Counted from the stretch's first letter, positions 52,811 to 62,273 are shown. The stretch is 64,000 bases of DNA from Hymenobacter persicinus (GCF_004167665.1 NZ_SEWE01000020.1:1-64000), one strand, 5' to 3'. Notes: generated by a model from the letters alone, not told the origin. Numbers and translations: made by a program.

Positions 52811-53375
52811 GCTGCTCGCGGTTGGGGTTTTCCTCGTCGTGCTTGATAGTTTCCACGCTCACCGGGCCCAGGGCTTGGCCCCCGCTTTCCTCGGCTACCT
52901 TGGTGCAAAAGGCTTCCCAGGTTTTCTGCTGCACATTTTTGCCGATGCCCAGCGTGTCGTAGGTGAAGGCCACGAGCCCGTCGCGGGAGCGGGCCCAAGA
53001 GTGGATTTCGAAGCGCAGCTCTCCTTTAGCCCCGTGTGGCAGCTCCCGAATGGAAAAGCGAATCCGGCCCGCCTCGGGGTGGTTTTCGAGCGTGACGAAC
53101 TCGAAAAAATCGTCGCCGACTTCGGTCACGCGCACCGTGCCGTTCCAGGGGCCCAGAATCTTGATGCCGAACTCGTCGTCTTTGGCCAGGCCGCCGGTGC
53201 GGCCCTTGGTTTTCTCGAACTCGGCCAGCAGGTCGGGTGAGTAGTGCTCGACGCGGCACTTGATATCGTCCATCAGCTGCCGGGCCGTGAGGTGGGGCTC
53301 AGCAATGTCGATGCAGTAAATCCGCTCAAACAGCGGGCCGGCGCCGGTGTGGGCGGGTTGTTCGGGTTTGCTCAT
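52800..53375 (-). CDS. DUF1990-like protein (first of two)
   Basis: A 191-aa protein with the same general pattern as its neighbour: FGIKILGPWNGTVRVTEVGDDFFEFVTLENHPEAG, GELRFEIHSWARSRDGLVAFTYDTLGIGKNVQ. Members may bind a hydrophobic ligand like START proteins; not established. It heads the two-gene unit, overlapping the next gene by 11 bp. Confidence 0.6.
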   Translation of the reverse strand: MSKPEQPAHTGAGPLFERIYCIDIAEPHLTARQLMDDIKCRVEHYSPDLLAEFEKTKGRTGGLAKDDEFGIKILGPWNGTVRVTEVGDDFFEFVTLENHPEAGRIRFSIRELPHGAKGELRFEIHSWARSRDGLVAFTYDTLGIGKNVQQKTWEAFCTKVAEESGGQALGPVSVETIKHDEENPNREQHGH

Positions 53376-53543
53376 AGCGTGGGGGGCGGAAGAATGGAGG
53401 CTGGGAGCTTTCCCTAACGCAGCCGCCCGCCGCGGGGTTAGCGCAAGGCCGACTCGGGGCGCTCCGGCACGGGTACGGGGCCGGGTCTCGCCGCGGGCCG
53501 CCGTTTTTCGTATGGGCTACGGTTCCACCCTTGCCCATTGCGT

Positions 53544-54224
53544 ATGTACCGCCCCTACCACCCGCCCGCCGACCCGCTGCTCGTGCGCGAGCTAACCCAG
53601 GTGCAGCAGGAGCTGCGCGCCCACGTGCGCCTGCAGCCCCTGGGCTACGAGCCCACCCTCATTGCCGGCTGCGACTCCTCCTTCCCCACCCCCGAAACTA
53701 TTCTGTCGGTGTTCGTGCTGCTCCAGTTTCCGAGCCTGGAACTGGTGGAGAAAGTCTACCACGTGGGGCCGGTGGAGGTGCCCTACATTCCGGGCCTGCT
53801 CTCGTTTCGGGAGGCGCCCAACGTGCTGCGGGCCTACGACAAGCTGCAGCAGAAACCCGACATCATCATGGTCGACGGCCACGGCATTGCCCACCCGCGG
53901 CGCATGGGCATTGCCGCCCACCTGGGCGTGCTGCTCGACAGTCCCACCTTCGGCGTGGCCAAGCAAAAGCTCACCGGGACGTACCAGGAGCCGGCCATTA
54001 CCAAGGGCAGCATCAGCCCGCTCACCGACAAAAGCGGGGAGCTGCTGGGCGAAGTCATCCGCAGCAAGGACAAGGTGAATCCGCTGTTCGTGAGTCCCGG
54101 CCACCGCTGCGACCAGACCACGGCCACCCGCCTCACCCTGGCTTGCCTGCGCGGCTACAAGCTGCCCGAGCCCACCCGTCTGGCCGACCACTGGGCCGAG
54201 GAATTCAAGAAGGAGCTGCGCTAG
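53544..54224 (+). CDS. nfi: Endonuclease V (deoxyinosine 3'-endonuclease)
   Basis: A 226-aa DNA-repair nuclease that cleaves near deoxyinosine. Family signatures are clear: IAGCDSSF with the metal Asp, PYIPGLLSFRE (damage-wedge PYIP motif and catalytic Glu), VDGHGIAHPRRMGIAAHLGV, and SPGHRCDQTTA with the last acidic residue. Size matches E. coli Nfi (223 aa). A start two codons upstream (53538) is equally possible. Confidence 0.93.
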   Translation: MYRPYHPPADPLLVRELTQVQQELRAHVRLQPLGYEPTLIAGCDSSFPTPETILSVFVLLQFPSLELVEKVYHVGPVEVPYIPGLLSFREAPNVLRAYDKLQQKPDIIMVDGHGIAHPRRMGIAAHLGVLLDSPTFGVAKQKLTGTYQEPAITKGSISPLTDKSGELLGEVIRSKDKVNPLFVSPGHRCDQTTATRLTLACLRGYKLPEPTRLADHWAEEFKKELR

Positions 54225-54230
54225 GGCACA

Positions 54231-54316
54231 GTAGCGCGAACTTTGTAGTTCGCGTGAATGAACGACTCGTTAGCCCGATGGTCGTTCTGGTACGCGAACT
54301 ACAAAGTTCGCGCTAC
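54231..54316. repeat. 86-bp REP/MITE-like palindromic element
   Basis: Twenty-five-base inverted arms at 54231-54255 (starting GTAGCGCGAACTTTGTAG) and 54292-54316. Each arm is itself a hairpin (CGCGAAC-TTTGTA-GTTCGCG), and the centre has another pair (GAACGAC / GTCGTTC). Such nested symmetry is typical of small non-autonomous repeats. It covers the last 18 bp of the GluQ-like gene. Confidence 0.75.
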
Positions 54317-55186
54317 GGCCAGCGCCGCCTGTAGCACACCTAATGATTCGCCGGCTGCTAGGGGCAGTCCGAGCAGCCGAGCCACCGCCGCGTACACGGG
54401 CCGGGGTGTGGCCGTCTCGCCCACAATACCAGTAGCCAAGGGCCGCTGCTGCGACTTGGAAAGCTTTAGCCCCTCAGCGTCGGTGAGCAGACCGTGGTGG
54501 TAGAAGCGGATGCGGACGGCGCTGAACGGTGCCGTGGTGGGCAGCTGCCGGGCCAGCCAGAGCTGGGCGGCGGTGCTGGCCTGCAAATCGAGGCCGCGCA
54601 CGATGAGCGTGGTACCCAACCGCAGGTCGTCGACCACGGAAGCCACCTGGTAGGCCGCAACGCCATCTTTTTTGCGCACCACGAAGTCGGGCATGAGCTG
54701 GTCGAGGCGGACGGCAGTTTCGCCCTGCCAGGCGTCCGGGAAGCGGATGGCAGTAGGCACCGGAACTTGGGCGCGCCAGGCGGCGCCGGGCGTATTGAAG
54801 GGCACAACAGGCGCGGCCACGGCCGAATCGGTGCGGGAGCGGGAGCTGGCGTAGAGCAGGTTGGGCACTCGGGTCAGCTTTTGTAAAACGGCCTCGTACT
54901 CGGGCAGGCGGTGGAGCTGGGAATAGTTGCGCTCGAAGTCGTCGGGGCCGCTGGGGCCGTGGTCGTAGTCGAGGCCGAGCCAGTCGATGGTGCGGAAGAT
55001 GTTCTCCAGGTACTGGGGGCGCAGACGGGCGCGGTCAAGGTCGTCGATACGCAGGTGCAGCGTGCCCTGGGCGCGGCGGGTGAGCAGCCAGGTCAAGACG
55101 AAGTTGACGGCGTTGCCCAGGTGCAGAAAGCCGCTGGGCGTGGGCGCGAGGCGGGAAACGACGGGAGCAGGCGAGGTAGACAGCAC
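54299..55186 (-). CDS. Glutamyl-Q-tRNA(Asp) synthetase-like protein
   Basis: A 295-aa truncated GluRS-type enzyme (GluQ family, which glutamylates queuosine in tRNA-Asp). HIGH-like motif: RLAPTPSGFLHLGN; RIDDLDRARLRPQYLENIFRTIDWLGLDYD; KMSKS-like GLKLSKSQQRP. The zinc-binding Cys of E. coli GluQ (CxC...C) are replaced by Ser (YASSRSR), so the zinc site is lost. Best start is the GTG at 55186, right after a TACCTTG -7-like box, giving a nearly leaderless transcript; the frame extends to 55363 without family similarity. Confidence 0.82.
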   Translation of the reverse strand: MLSTSPAPVVSRLAPTPSGFLHLGNAVNFVLTWLLTRRAQGTLHLRIDDLDRARLRPQYLENIFRTIDWLGLDYDHGPSGPDDFERNYSQLHRLPEYEAVLQKLTRVPNLLYASSRSRTDSAVAAPVVPFNTPGAAWRAQVPVPTAIRFPDAWQGETAVRLDQLMPDFVVRKKDGVAAYQVASVVDDLRLGTTLIVRGLDLQASTAAQLWLARQLPTTAPFSAVRIRFYHHGLLTDAEGLKLSKSQQRPLATGIVGETATPRPVYAAVARLLGLPLAAGESLGVLQAALAVARTL

Positions 55187-55392
55187 GACGGCGCAAGGTA
55201 CGACGGCCACGCCAACTGCGTGGGCCCACTGGGGACAGTTGGGTCGTCGCAATAAGTTGTAGCCGCTCCTTACGTGGTGGCAGACTTCCTCAAAGCAGAT
55301 AAAGACGTTCCGAAAAGAAAGGCGGGCCCGTAAGTTAAACCTGGACTGTAGCGCGCCATCCAAGCCCGCACCCTGCCTTACTTTACGGCCCC

Positions 55393-56712
55393 ATGAAACA
55401 CGTACTACTTCTGCTTTTGCTGCTTCTTGCGCTGCCGGCGCCGCCCGCCCGGGCCCAGCAGCTCTACTTTCCGCCCGTCGGGGCCGGCACCTGGGCTAGC
55501 ACTTCGCCCCAGAGCCTGGGCTGGTGCCAGCCCCAGCTCGACTCGCTCTACAGCTTTCTGGGCCGCAAAAATACCAAGTCGTTTGTGGTGCTTAAAGACG
55601 GCCGCATCGTGTTGGAGCGCTACTACGGCACCTTCACCCAGGACTCCATCTGGTACTGGGCCTCGGCGGGCAAGTCGCTCACGGCCACGCTGGTGGGCCT
55701 GGCCCGGCAGGACGGGCTGCTGAGCCTGACCGATACCACTTCCCGCACCCTGGGCCGGGGCTGGACCTCGGCCCCCGCGGCCAAGGAGCGGCTCATTACG
55801 CTGCGTCACCAGCTGACCATGACCACCGGTCTCGACGACACCCCGCCCCCGCCCTGCGACAACGAAAGCACCGCGGCCGGCTGCCTGCTTTACCGCGCCG
55901 ACGCCGGCACCCGCTGGGCCTACCACACCGGCGCCTACCGCCTGCTGCAAAACGTGCTGGCCAACGCCAGCGGCCTGACCATCAATCAGTACACCAACCA
56001 GCGCCTGGCCTCGCGCATCGGCATGAGCGGGGCATGGGCAAACGACGTGTACTACAGCCGGGCCCGCGACATGGCCCGCTTCGGGCTCCTGATTCTGGCC
56101 CGGGGCACCTGGAACGGCACGGCCATCCTGCGCGACACGGCCTATTTCCGCCAGATGACCACGCCCTCCCAGACCCTGAATCGCAGCTACGGCTACCTGT
56201 GGTGGCTCAACGGGCAAAGCTCCTACCGGGTGCCCACGTCCCAGGTCACCTTTCCCGGTCCCCTGATGCCCACGGCCCCCAACGACCTGATTGCCGCCCT
56301 GGGCAAGAACGACCAGAAAATCTACGTCGTGCCCAGCCTGGGGCTGGTGGTGGTGCGCCAGGGCAAGTCGGCCGGCAACCTGCAGCTGGCCCTGTCCTCG
56401 TTCGATACCGAGTTGTGGCGCTACCTGATGGCGGCCATGCAGTGCCGGCCCCTGGCCGTGGCGGGCGCCGCGGCCCAGGTAGCCGCCCGGCTGTACCCGA
56501 ACCCGGCTACTGAGCAGATTACCGCTTCGGCCGTGTCCGGAACGAAACGGCTGCGCCTGCTCGACGCCACCGGTCGGGTGGTGCGCGAGGCCGTCGCGGC
56601 AACCGGGGAAACCGTGGTGCCGGTGGTCGGGCTGCCCGGCGGTCTGTACCTGGTGCAGTGGCTGAATTCGGAAGGCCGGGTGCTGGCGGGCCGGCGGCTG
56701 CAAAAGCAGTAG
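55393..56712 (+). CDS. Secreted serine hydrolase with T9SS sorting domain
   Basis: A 439-aa class-C beta-lactamase-like hydrolase. Signal peptide to about residue 22 (LALPAPPARAQ). S-x-x-K as SAGK near residue 96 (WASAGKSLTATLVGLA); Tyr in YHTGAYRLLQN serves as the Y-x-N-like motif, and GKNDQKIYVVPSLGLVVV near 310 is typical of the family. After residue 365 comes a type IX sorting domain: LYPNPATEQI...LYLVQWLNSEGRVLAGRRL. The HTG motif is not clear, so the substrate is uncertain. Confidence 0.85.
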   Translation: MKHVLLLLLLLLALPAPPARAQQLYFPPVGAGTWASTSPQSLGWCQPQLDSLYSFLGRKNTKSFVVLKDGRIVLERYYGTFTQDSIWYWASAGKSLTATLVGLARQDGLLSLTDTTSRTLGRGWTSAPAAKERLITLRHQLTMTTGLDDTPPPPCDNESTAAGCLLYRADAGTRWAYHTGAYRLLQNVLANASGLTINQYTNQRLASRIGMSGAWANDVYYSRARDMARFGLLILARGTWNGTAILRDTAYFRQMTTPSQTLNRSYGYLWWLNGQSSYRVPTSQVTFPGPLMPTAPNDLIAALGKNDQKIYVVPSLGLVVVRQGKSAGNLQLALSSFDTELWRYLMAAMQCRPLAVAGAAAQVAARLYPNPATEQITASAVSGTKRLRLLDATGRVVREAVAATGETVVPVVGLPGGLYLVQWLNSEGRVLAGRRLQKQ

Positions 56713-56793
56713 CTCAATCAGGCGGGCAATTCGCCGAAGGCAGTACATTTAACTCCGGCGGGCTGCTCTACCCGCTCTATTATCCTATTGGCT

Positions 56794-57330
56794 ATGCGTA
56801 TTGCTCCGCTGTTAACTACTGGCCTCCTGTTGCTGCTGCTTCTGGTTTCGGCCTGCAATTGCAACAACAAGATCTGCGACTGTTTCAGCGAGGGCGAAGA
56901 CCTGGTGCAGTTCACCTTCGACACTGACAGCCTACAAACGGGCTTCCGCAAGGCGGAAATCAACTCGGCCTACGTGGTGCGCTACCGGGCTCCGGGCTTC
57001 GCCACGCCTCTGGATACCGTCCGCCAGCGCTCCGGCCCCGACCGGATGCCCCAGTTCTACCAGTTCGGCTACGCGGCCTTGACGCTCAACGCCCTTTTTG
57101 CGCCCCGCCCCGACCAACCCGGCGCCCCGTTCACGGCCTACAGCTACCGCATCGTGGTGCCGGCCGCCAACAGGCGCTACGACGTGACGGAGCTGGAGCT
57201 GGCCGGCGAAACCCGGGGCAGCCGGTGCTGCCAGTGCTACCGCAATACCCGCAAAAGCCTGCGGCTGGATGGCACTTACCTGGCCGCGGAGGGACCGGAC
57301 CGCCTGCTGCCGCTGGTGCTGCGGCGGTAA
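56794..57330 (+). CDS. Hypothetical lipoprotein
   Basis: A 178-aa protein with a lipoprotein signal peptide (LLLLLLVSAC) and a Cys-rich mature start (CNCNNKICDCF), then a beta-rich domain ending KSLRLDGTY. A CCQC cluster lies near residue 150. I cannot name the family. Starts at the ATG giving MRIAPLL; the upstream TTG is less likely. Confidence 0.6.
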   Translation: MRIAPLLTTGLLLLLLLVSACNCNNKICDCFSEGEDLVQFTFDTDSLQTGFRKAEINSAYVVRYRAPGFATPLDTVRQRSGPDRMPQFYQFGYAALTLNALFAPRPDQPGAPFTAYSYRIVVPAANRRYDVTELELAGETRGSRCCQCYRNTRKSLRLDGTYLAAEGPDRLLPLVLRR

Positions 57331-57508
57331 CTCCGGCCAAAGGATTGTAGAGACACATAGTTGCGTCTCGTCGGGCGCCGTGCGGGTTTCATTCAATGGG
57401 AAACGCAAGGTTTCATCCCTCTAATCGTTTCCTGCACGACTCTATTGAATTGCTTGAGAGAAGCTTTTTTCGAGCCTGATATTTTCCCCTTCCTCCCTTT
57501 ACCGTTTT

Positions 57509-58219
57509 ATGAAATCAGTTTTTGCTTTATTCTTAGCCTCTTTGCCGCTGGCTGCAGTAGCCCAAGCCCCCGCCGACTCCACCCACCGCCACCAGCTAGG
57601 TCTGACGGCCAGCCCACAGTTAGACAAATTCTTTCAAGCCAACCGCAGTCTGCCGCTGGGCGTGCTGTATAAGCGGCAGATTACGCCGACCCAGGCCCTG
57701 CGCGTACGCCTAGTAGGCCAGTACAGCCGGCGTGACACGGCCAACTACCCTGGTAGTTATCCTGGTTTTTTCCCTGGCTTACGAGACGGCACTTATACTC
57801 AGTCCGGCGGCGTGAACCTATACGCTGGCTACGAATGGCAGCGGGCTATTACCCGGCGCTGGGTCTGGGCGTATGGGGCAGAGTTGGGCGCAGGGTGGAG
57901 CCAGAAAAAAGAGCACACGATCAGTGATGAAAATGTAGGTACTCCTCCAAGCTTCCTCTTTGTCCGATTCACCTTTACTCAGACAGCAACCATATGGGAA
58001 GGGCAAGCCCGACCATTTATTAGCTTACAATACCGCATCTCAAACCGAATTGCTCTGTTTGCCGAAAGCGCCGTGCTACTTACCTACCAGAGCCGAAAAG
58101 ATGAACAGGATGCCTCTGGTACAGCCCCATACGGCAGCTCTTATATCTATAACAAAAGCCACTCCCTTTCCTTACTGTGGCGGCCGGTGCAGCTGGTGGG
58201 CGCTACGTATGCTTTCTGA
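57509..58219 (+). CDS. Outer-membrane beta-barrel protein
   Basis: A 236-aa protein with signal peptide MKSVFALFLASLPLAAVAQA and about eight amphipathic strands alternating aromatic and small residues (LRVRLVGQYSRR, GGVNLYAGYEWQRAI, RPFISLQYRISNRIALFAES), ending in Phe as expected for an outer-membrane barrel. Fits the small OmpW/OmpA-like barrel group of Bacteroidota; no specific function. Confidence 0.7.
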   Translation: MKSVFALFLASLPLAAVAQAPADSTHRHQLGLTASPQLDKFFQANRSLPLGVLYKRQITPTQALRVRLVGQYSRRDTANYPGSYPGFFPGLRDGTYTQSGGVNLYAGYEWQRAITRRWVWAYGAELGAGWSQKKEHTISDENVGTPPSFLFVRFTFTQTATIWEGQARPFISLQYRISNRIALFAESAVLLTYQSRKDEQDASGTAPYGSSYIYNKSHSLSLLWRPVQLVGATYAF

Positions 58220-58305
58220 AGCCTGTTGACGGGGTTGCCTAGCAACACAGACAGCTGTTCCTGGCCCCCACTACGCCCAGCGTAAGATTTAGCTTCCAGG
58301 CTACA

Positions 58306-58343
58306 AAAAAAGCCCCTCCAAATTGCTTCGGATGGGCTTTTTT
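58306..58343. terminator. Bidirectional terminator
   Basis: AAAAAAGCCC / GGGCTTTTTT with inner pairs (TCC/GGA). Shared by the barrel-protein gene (+) and the S9B peptidase gene (-). Confidence 0.8.
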
Positions 58344-58359
58344 GATTAAGCTAACTGGC

Positions 58360-60540
58360 TTAGCGGGCGCCGGGGGGGCAGTGCTCCTTCAGATACTGGG
58401 TGAAGGTGGTAGCCAGGTGGCGGCTGGTGCCTTCGCCTTCCGAAATGCTGTGGGTGCGGTTCGGGTAGGCCATCATCTGGAACGGCTTATTGTACTTCAC
58501 CAGCTCGTTGATCATCTGCTCGGCGTTGTTGTAGTGCACGTTGTCGTCGCCGGTGCCGTGGATGAGCAGCAGGTTGCCGCGCAGGTTCTTGGCGTAGTTC
58601 AGCGGCGAGTTTTCCACGAAGTAGTGCTTGTCTTCGGGCAGCAGGCCCATGTAGCGCTCCTGGTAGATGTTGTCGTAGTTGAGCTGGTTGTCGACGGCGG
58701 CAATGGAGATGCCGGTCTTGTAGATCTGCGGATACTGAAACAGCAGGTTCAGCGTGCTCGAGCCGCCCCCGCTCCAGCCCCACACGGCCACGCGGGAGGT
58801 GTCGATAAAGGCGTTTTGCTTCAGCAGCTGCTTGGCGGCCATGGCCTGGTCGCGGATGTTGATTTTACCGATGTTGTGGTAAATCGACTTGCGCCACTCC
58901 CGGCCCTTGGGCGCCGGGGCGCCGCGGCCTTCCACCGAGGCGTAGATGTAGCCGTCCTCGGCCATGTTGCCGGCGTAGAGGCGGTTGAAGCCCGTGCCGA
59001 AACGGTCCACGACCGTCTGCGAAGCCGGCTCGCCGTACACGTAGAACACGATGGGGTATTTCTTGCTCGGGTCGAAGTTGGCGGGCTTCACCATCCAGCC
59101 GTCCATGGTGATGCCGTCCTCGGTTTTCACCTGGAAAAACTCGGTCTTGGGCAGCTTCAGGCTTTTGGCGCGCTCCGGGATTTCGCCCCCGCTCAGGCGC
59201 TTATGGTCGGGCAACGACACCACGTCGGCCACGGGGTAAGCAGCCGTGCTGGAGAAGTTGTGCAGGGCCAGCTTGCCGTTGGGCGAAATGTCGTAGCTGT
59301 GCGAGCCGGCCAGCTCCTTCGGCGACACCCGCTCGGCCTTGCCCCCCTTCATGGGCACTTTGTAGAGGTAGGTCTGGGTGGCATTCTGGGGCGAGGCCAT
59401 GAAGTAGATGGTCCCGTTTTTCTCGTCCACCAGGTTCAGGCTAATCACGTCGTAGTCACCTTTGGTGAGCAGCTTCTCCTGGCCCTTGCGGTCGATGGCG
59501 TAGATGTGGCGCCAGCCGTCCTTCTCGCTCAGCCATACGAAGCGCTTGCCGCCCTCAATCCAGTCCCAGCCCACGGCTTCGTTTTTGGCGTCAATCCAGG
59601 CCTTGTCGGTTTCGCTGTACAACGGCTTGACCTCGCCGGAAGCCGCGTTGGCGAGCAGAATCTTGCTTTCGTTCTGGCGGCGGTTGAGCTGCTGCACGAT
59701 GAGCTCCGTGGAGTTGTTGGCCCACTCCATGCGGGGCAGGTAGTTCTGCACGGCGTCGCCGGGAATTTTCATCCAGGTGGTAGCGCCGCCCTGCGCGGGT
59801 ACCACGCCAATGCGGGCCCGGCTCGGGTCTTCGCCCACCACGGGATACTCCACCGGCACCGTAAACGGGTAGAGCTGGTCGGTGGTGTTGAGCATCAGGT
59901 AGTTTTTGGTCTTGGCCGCGTCAAGCTGCCAGTAGGCCAGGCTCTGGCCGTTGGGCGACCAGCGGAACCCGTCGCGGGCGTCGAGCTCTTCCTCGTACAC
60001 CCAGTCGAAGGTGCCGTTGATGAGCGAAGTGGTGCCGTCGGTGGTCAGGGGCTTCACGGTGTTCGTGGCCAGGTCCTCCACGTACAGGTTGTGCTCACTC
60101 ACGTAGGCCACGTGCTTGCCGTCGGGCGAGAACTTGGCAAACATCAGCGAGGAGGCCGGCCGGCCCTGGCCGAGTTGCTTCAGGGTTTTGGCGGCCGTGT
60201 CGTACACCCAGTAGTCGCCGCGGGTGTCGTAGCGCCACACTTTCTTGGTGTTGGTATGAATCAGCACCTTCTGGCCGTCTTCCGAGAGCGAGAAGCGCCG
60301 TACTTCGAGCGGGGCGCTCTGGCCTTGGGGCGTGAGTTGGGCCTTGCTGACCAGCACCACCCGTTTGGAGGCGTCGCGGGCGTCGAGCTGCACGATTTCG
60401 TCCTTGTCGGCCTGCATATAGCCGTAGCCGTCTTTGGTCCACTGGGTGCCGGGCCCGAATTGGGCCGAAGCTGGCCCCAGCAGGATCAGCTGGAAAAGAA
60501 CGGCCGCACCGGCCACTTTCCGCGGGAAATTTCTGAGCAT
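58360..60540 (-). CDS. S9B dipeptidyl-peptidase IV-like protease
   Basis: A 726-aa exported serine peptidase. Signal peptide to about 27 (LILLGPASAQ); eight-bladed propeller with YWVYDTAAKTLKQLGQG and the DPP-IV double-Glu motif VYEEELDARDGFRWSPNG (EE binds the N-terminus of the substrate); catalytic Ser in WGWSGGGSST, Asp in GTGDDNVHYNN, His in NRTHSISEG. Removes N-terminal dipeptides, usually X-Pro. Expected in the periplasm. Confidence 0.93.
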   Translation of the reverse strand: MLRNFPRKVAGAAVLFQLILLGPASAQFGPGTQWTKDGYGYMQADKDEIVQLDARDASKRVVLVSKAQLTPQGQSAPLEVRRFSLSEDGQKVLIHTNTKKVWRYDTRGDYWVYDTAAKTLKQLGQGRPASSLMFAKFSPDGKHVAYVSEHNLYVEDLATNTVKPLTTDGTTSLINGTFDWVYEEELDARDGFRWSPNGQSLAYWQLDAAKTKNYLMLNTTDQLYPFTVPVEYPVVGEDPSRARIGVVPAQGGATTWMKIPGDAVQNYLPRMEWANNSTELIVQQLNRRQNESKILLANAASGEVKPLYSETDKAWIDAKNEAVGWDWIEGGKRFVWLSEKDGWRHIYAIDRKGQEKLLTKGDYDVISLNLVDEKNGTIYFMASPQNATQTYLYKVPMKGGKAERVSPKELAGSHSYDISPNGKLALHNFSSTAAYPVADVVSLPDHKRLSGGEIPERAKSLKLPKTEFFQVKTEDGITMDGWMVKPANFDPSKKYPIVFYVYGEPASQTVVDRFGTGFNRLYAGNMAEDGYIYASVEGRGAPAPKGREWRKSIYHNIGKINIRDQAMAAKQLLKQNAFIDTSRVAVWGWSGGGSSTLNLLFQYPQIYKTGISIAAVDNQLNYDNIYQERYMGLLPEDKHYFVENSPLNYAKNLRGNLLLIHGTGDDNVHYNNAEQMINELVKYNKPFQMMAYPNRTHSISEGEGTSRHLATTFTQYLKEHCPPGAR

Positions 60541-60812
60541 AAAGCGCTGCTTGATGAATAGGTAAGTGAAAGGAAGGGCAAATTACGCAATGCCGCCCAT
60601 TGGGTGGCGCCCGGCCTCGGCCAGAAACGCCGCCCCGGCGGCATCGGAATCGTCAACTGACAAGCTTTTTTGCCCGACGTTGCTTCCGCTTCGGCCAGTT
60701 TGGCATTGCCAGGCTGACAGAAGCAGGTCCGCAACGAGTTTGGCTCAATTCATGTAGGTACATATATCACAACCGCACCCGGCACTTGGCCGCTTGCCTT
60801 TCCTCCTCCGAC

Positions 60813-61526
60813 ATGAAAACGATTCTGCATCCGGCCGGCTCCCGCGGCCACGCCAGCCACGGTTGGCTCAACTCCTACCACACCTTCAGCTTCGCCGGCT
60901 ATAATAATCCCGAGCGGGTGCACTTCGGCGCCCTGCGCGTGCTCAACGACGATACCGTGGCGGCCGGCATGGGCTTCGGCGCCCACCCCCACGACAACAT
61001 GGAAATCATCAGCATCCCGCTGGCCGGCGACCTGGAGCACAAGGACAACACCGGCACCCAGGCCATTATTCGCCGCGGCGACGTGCAGGTGATGAGTGCC
61101 GGCACGGGCATCACCCACAGCGAGAAAAACCACAGCCAGACCCAGGAAGTGAAGTTTTTGCAGATCTGGGTATTTCCGAACAAGCGCGGCGTAAAACCCC
61201 GCTACGACCAGCAGACGTTCCGGACCGAAGACCGCCACAACCAGTTCCAGCAGGTGATTTCGCCCTCGCCCGACGATGCCGGGGTCTGGATTCACCAGGA
61301 CGCCTGGTTTAGCCTCGGCGACTTTGAGCCGGGGGCCCGGGCCGAGTACGCCATCAAAAAGCCCGGCAACGGGGTGTACGTGTTCGTGCTGGAAGGCGAC
61401 GTGACCGTAAACGGCCAGGCCCTGCACCGCCGCGACGGGTTCGGCCTCTGGGAAACCGAGGGCTTCACGCTCACCGCCGACAGCAACGCCCAGGTGCTGC
61501 TGATGGACGTACCCATGAATTTTTAA
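60813..61526 (+). CDS. Pirin-family protein (first)
   Basis: A 237-aa bicupin of the pirin/YhhW type. N-terminal cupin carries the metal ligands in GFGAHPHDNMEIISIPL and ...GTGITHSEKNHS; the second cupin is smaller. YhhW has quercetinase activity and many pirins act in redox responses. Starts at MKTILHPAG; the frame is open upstream to 60600 without family likeness. The nitroreductase gene follows 89 bp later. Confidence 0.9.
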   Translation: MKTILHPAGSRGHASHGWLNSYHTFSFAGYNNPERVHFGALRVLNDDTVAAGMGFGAHPHDNMEIISIPLAGDLEHKDNTGTQAIIRRGDVQVMSAGTGITHSEKNHSQTQEVKFLQIWVFPNKRGVKPRYDQQTFRTEDRHNQFQQVISPSPDDAGVWIHQDAWFSLGDFEPGARAEYAIKKPGNGVYVFVLEGDVTVNGQALHRRDGFGLWETEGFTLTADSNAQVLLMDVPMNF

Positions 61527-61615
61527 ACCAACGTTGCTTGCTGCTTGCGGGTGGTTTGCTTGTCGGCCTTTGCCGGCCCCGCCGCAACAGTTAACTTCCT
61601 ACCCTTACCCCAACC

Positions 61616-62194
61616 ATGAAAACTGCCGCCACCACTTACCCCGTCCACGAGTTGATTCGCAACCGCTGGAGCCCGCGCTCCTTCACCGACCAGCCGGTTT
61701 CGCCCGAACAAGTGGGCCAGCTGTTTGAAGCCGCCTCCTGGGCCGCCAGCGCCATGAACCTGCAGCCCTGGCGCTATATCTACGCCCACCGCGCCGACAC
61801 CGAGGCGTTTGAGAAACTGGCCGACTGCCTTGTGCCCGGCAATCAGCCCTGGGCCCCGAAAGCTGCCGTGCTGGTGCTGGCCCTGGCCAAAACCCAGAAC
61901 GACGACGGCACGCCCAACGGCGCGGCCCTGCACGATTTGGGCCTGGCCAACGGCAACCTGATTCTGGAAGCCACGGCCCTGGGCCTGCACGGCCACTTTA
62001 TCGGCGGCTTCGACCGGGCCAAGGCCAAGGAAACCTTTCATCTGCCCGAAGGTCTACAGCCCGTCGTCATGATTGCGCTGGGCTACCAGGGCCCGGCCGA
62101 GCAGTTGGCCGAGCCTTTCCTGAGCCGGGAAAATGCCCCCCGCCAGCGCAAGTCCGTGGCCGAAATTGCCTTCCAGAACCAGCTTCCTGACTAG
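61616..62194 (+). CDS. Nitroreductase-family flavoprotein
   Basis: A 192-aa FMN-dependent nitroreductase. Motifs: NRWSPRSF (FMN phosphate binding), LFEAASWAASAMNLQPW (typical S-x-x-N-x-Q-P-W), GNLILEATALGLHGHFIGGFD, and VMIALGYQG near the C-terminus. Reduces nitroaromatics, quinones or related electrophiles. Lies between two pirin genes, so it may be one stress-responsive unit. Confidence 0.9.
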   Translation: MKTAATTYPVHELIRNRWSPRSFTDQPVSPEQVGQLFEAASWAASAMNLQPWRYIYAHRADTEAFEKLADCLVPGNQPWAPKAAVLVLALAKTQNDDGTPNGAALHDLGLANGNLILEATALGLHGHFIGGFDRAKAKETFHLPEGLQPVVMIALGYQGPAEQLAEPFLSRENAPRQRKSVAEIAFQNQLPD

Positions 62195-62199
62195 TCATT

Positions 62200-62270
62200 G
62201 GTTGTCAGTTGTTAGCGTTCAACTGGTAATCAGGGCAAGACTGACAACTGCCAACTATTAATCAACAACT
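62200..62270. repeat. Inverted word repeats between the nitroreductase and second pirin
   Basis: GTTGTCAGT near 62205 pairs with ACTGACAAC near 62242, and GTTGTTAG-like words recur as inverse complements further right. Same style as 15139-15231 and 38478-38558. Can fold as a hairpin in the intergenic mRNA. Confidence 0.5.
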
Positions 62271-62273
62271 AAA

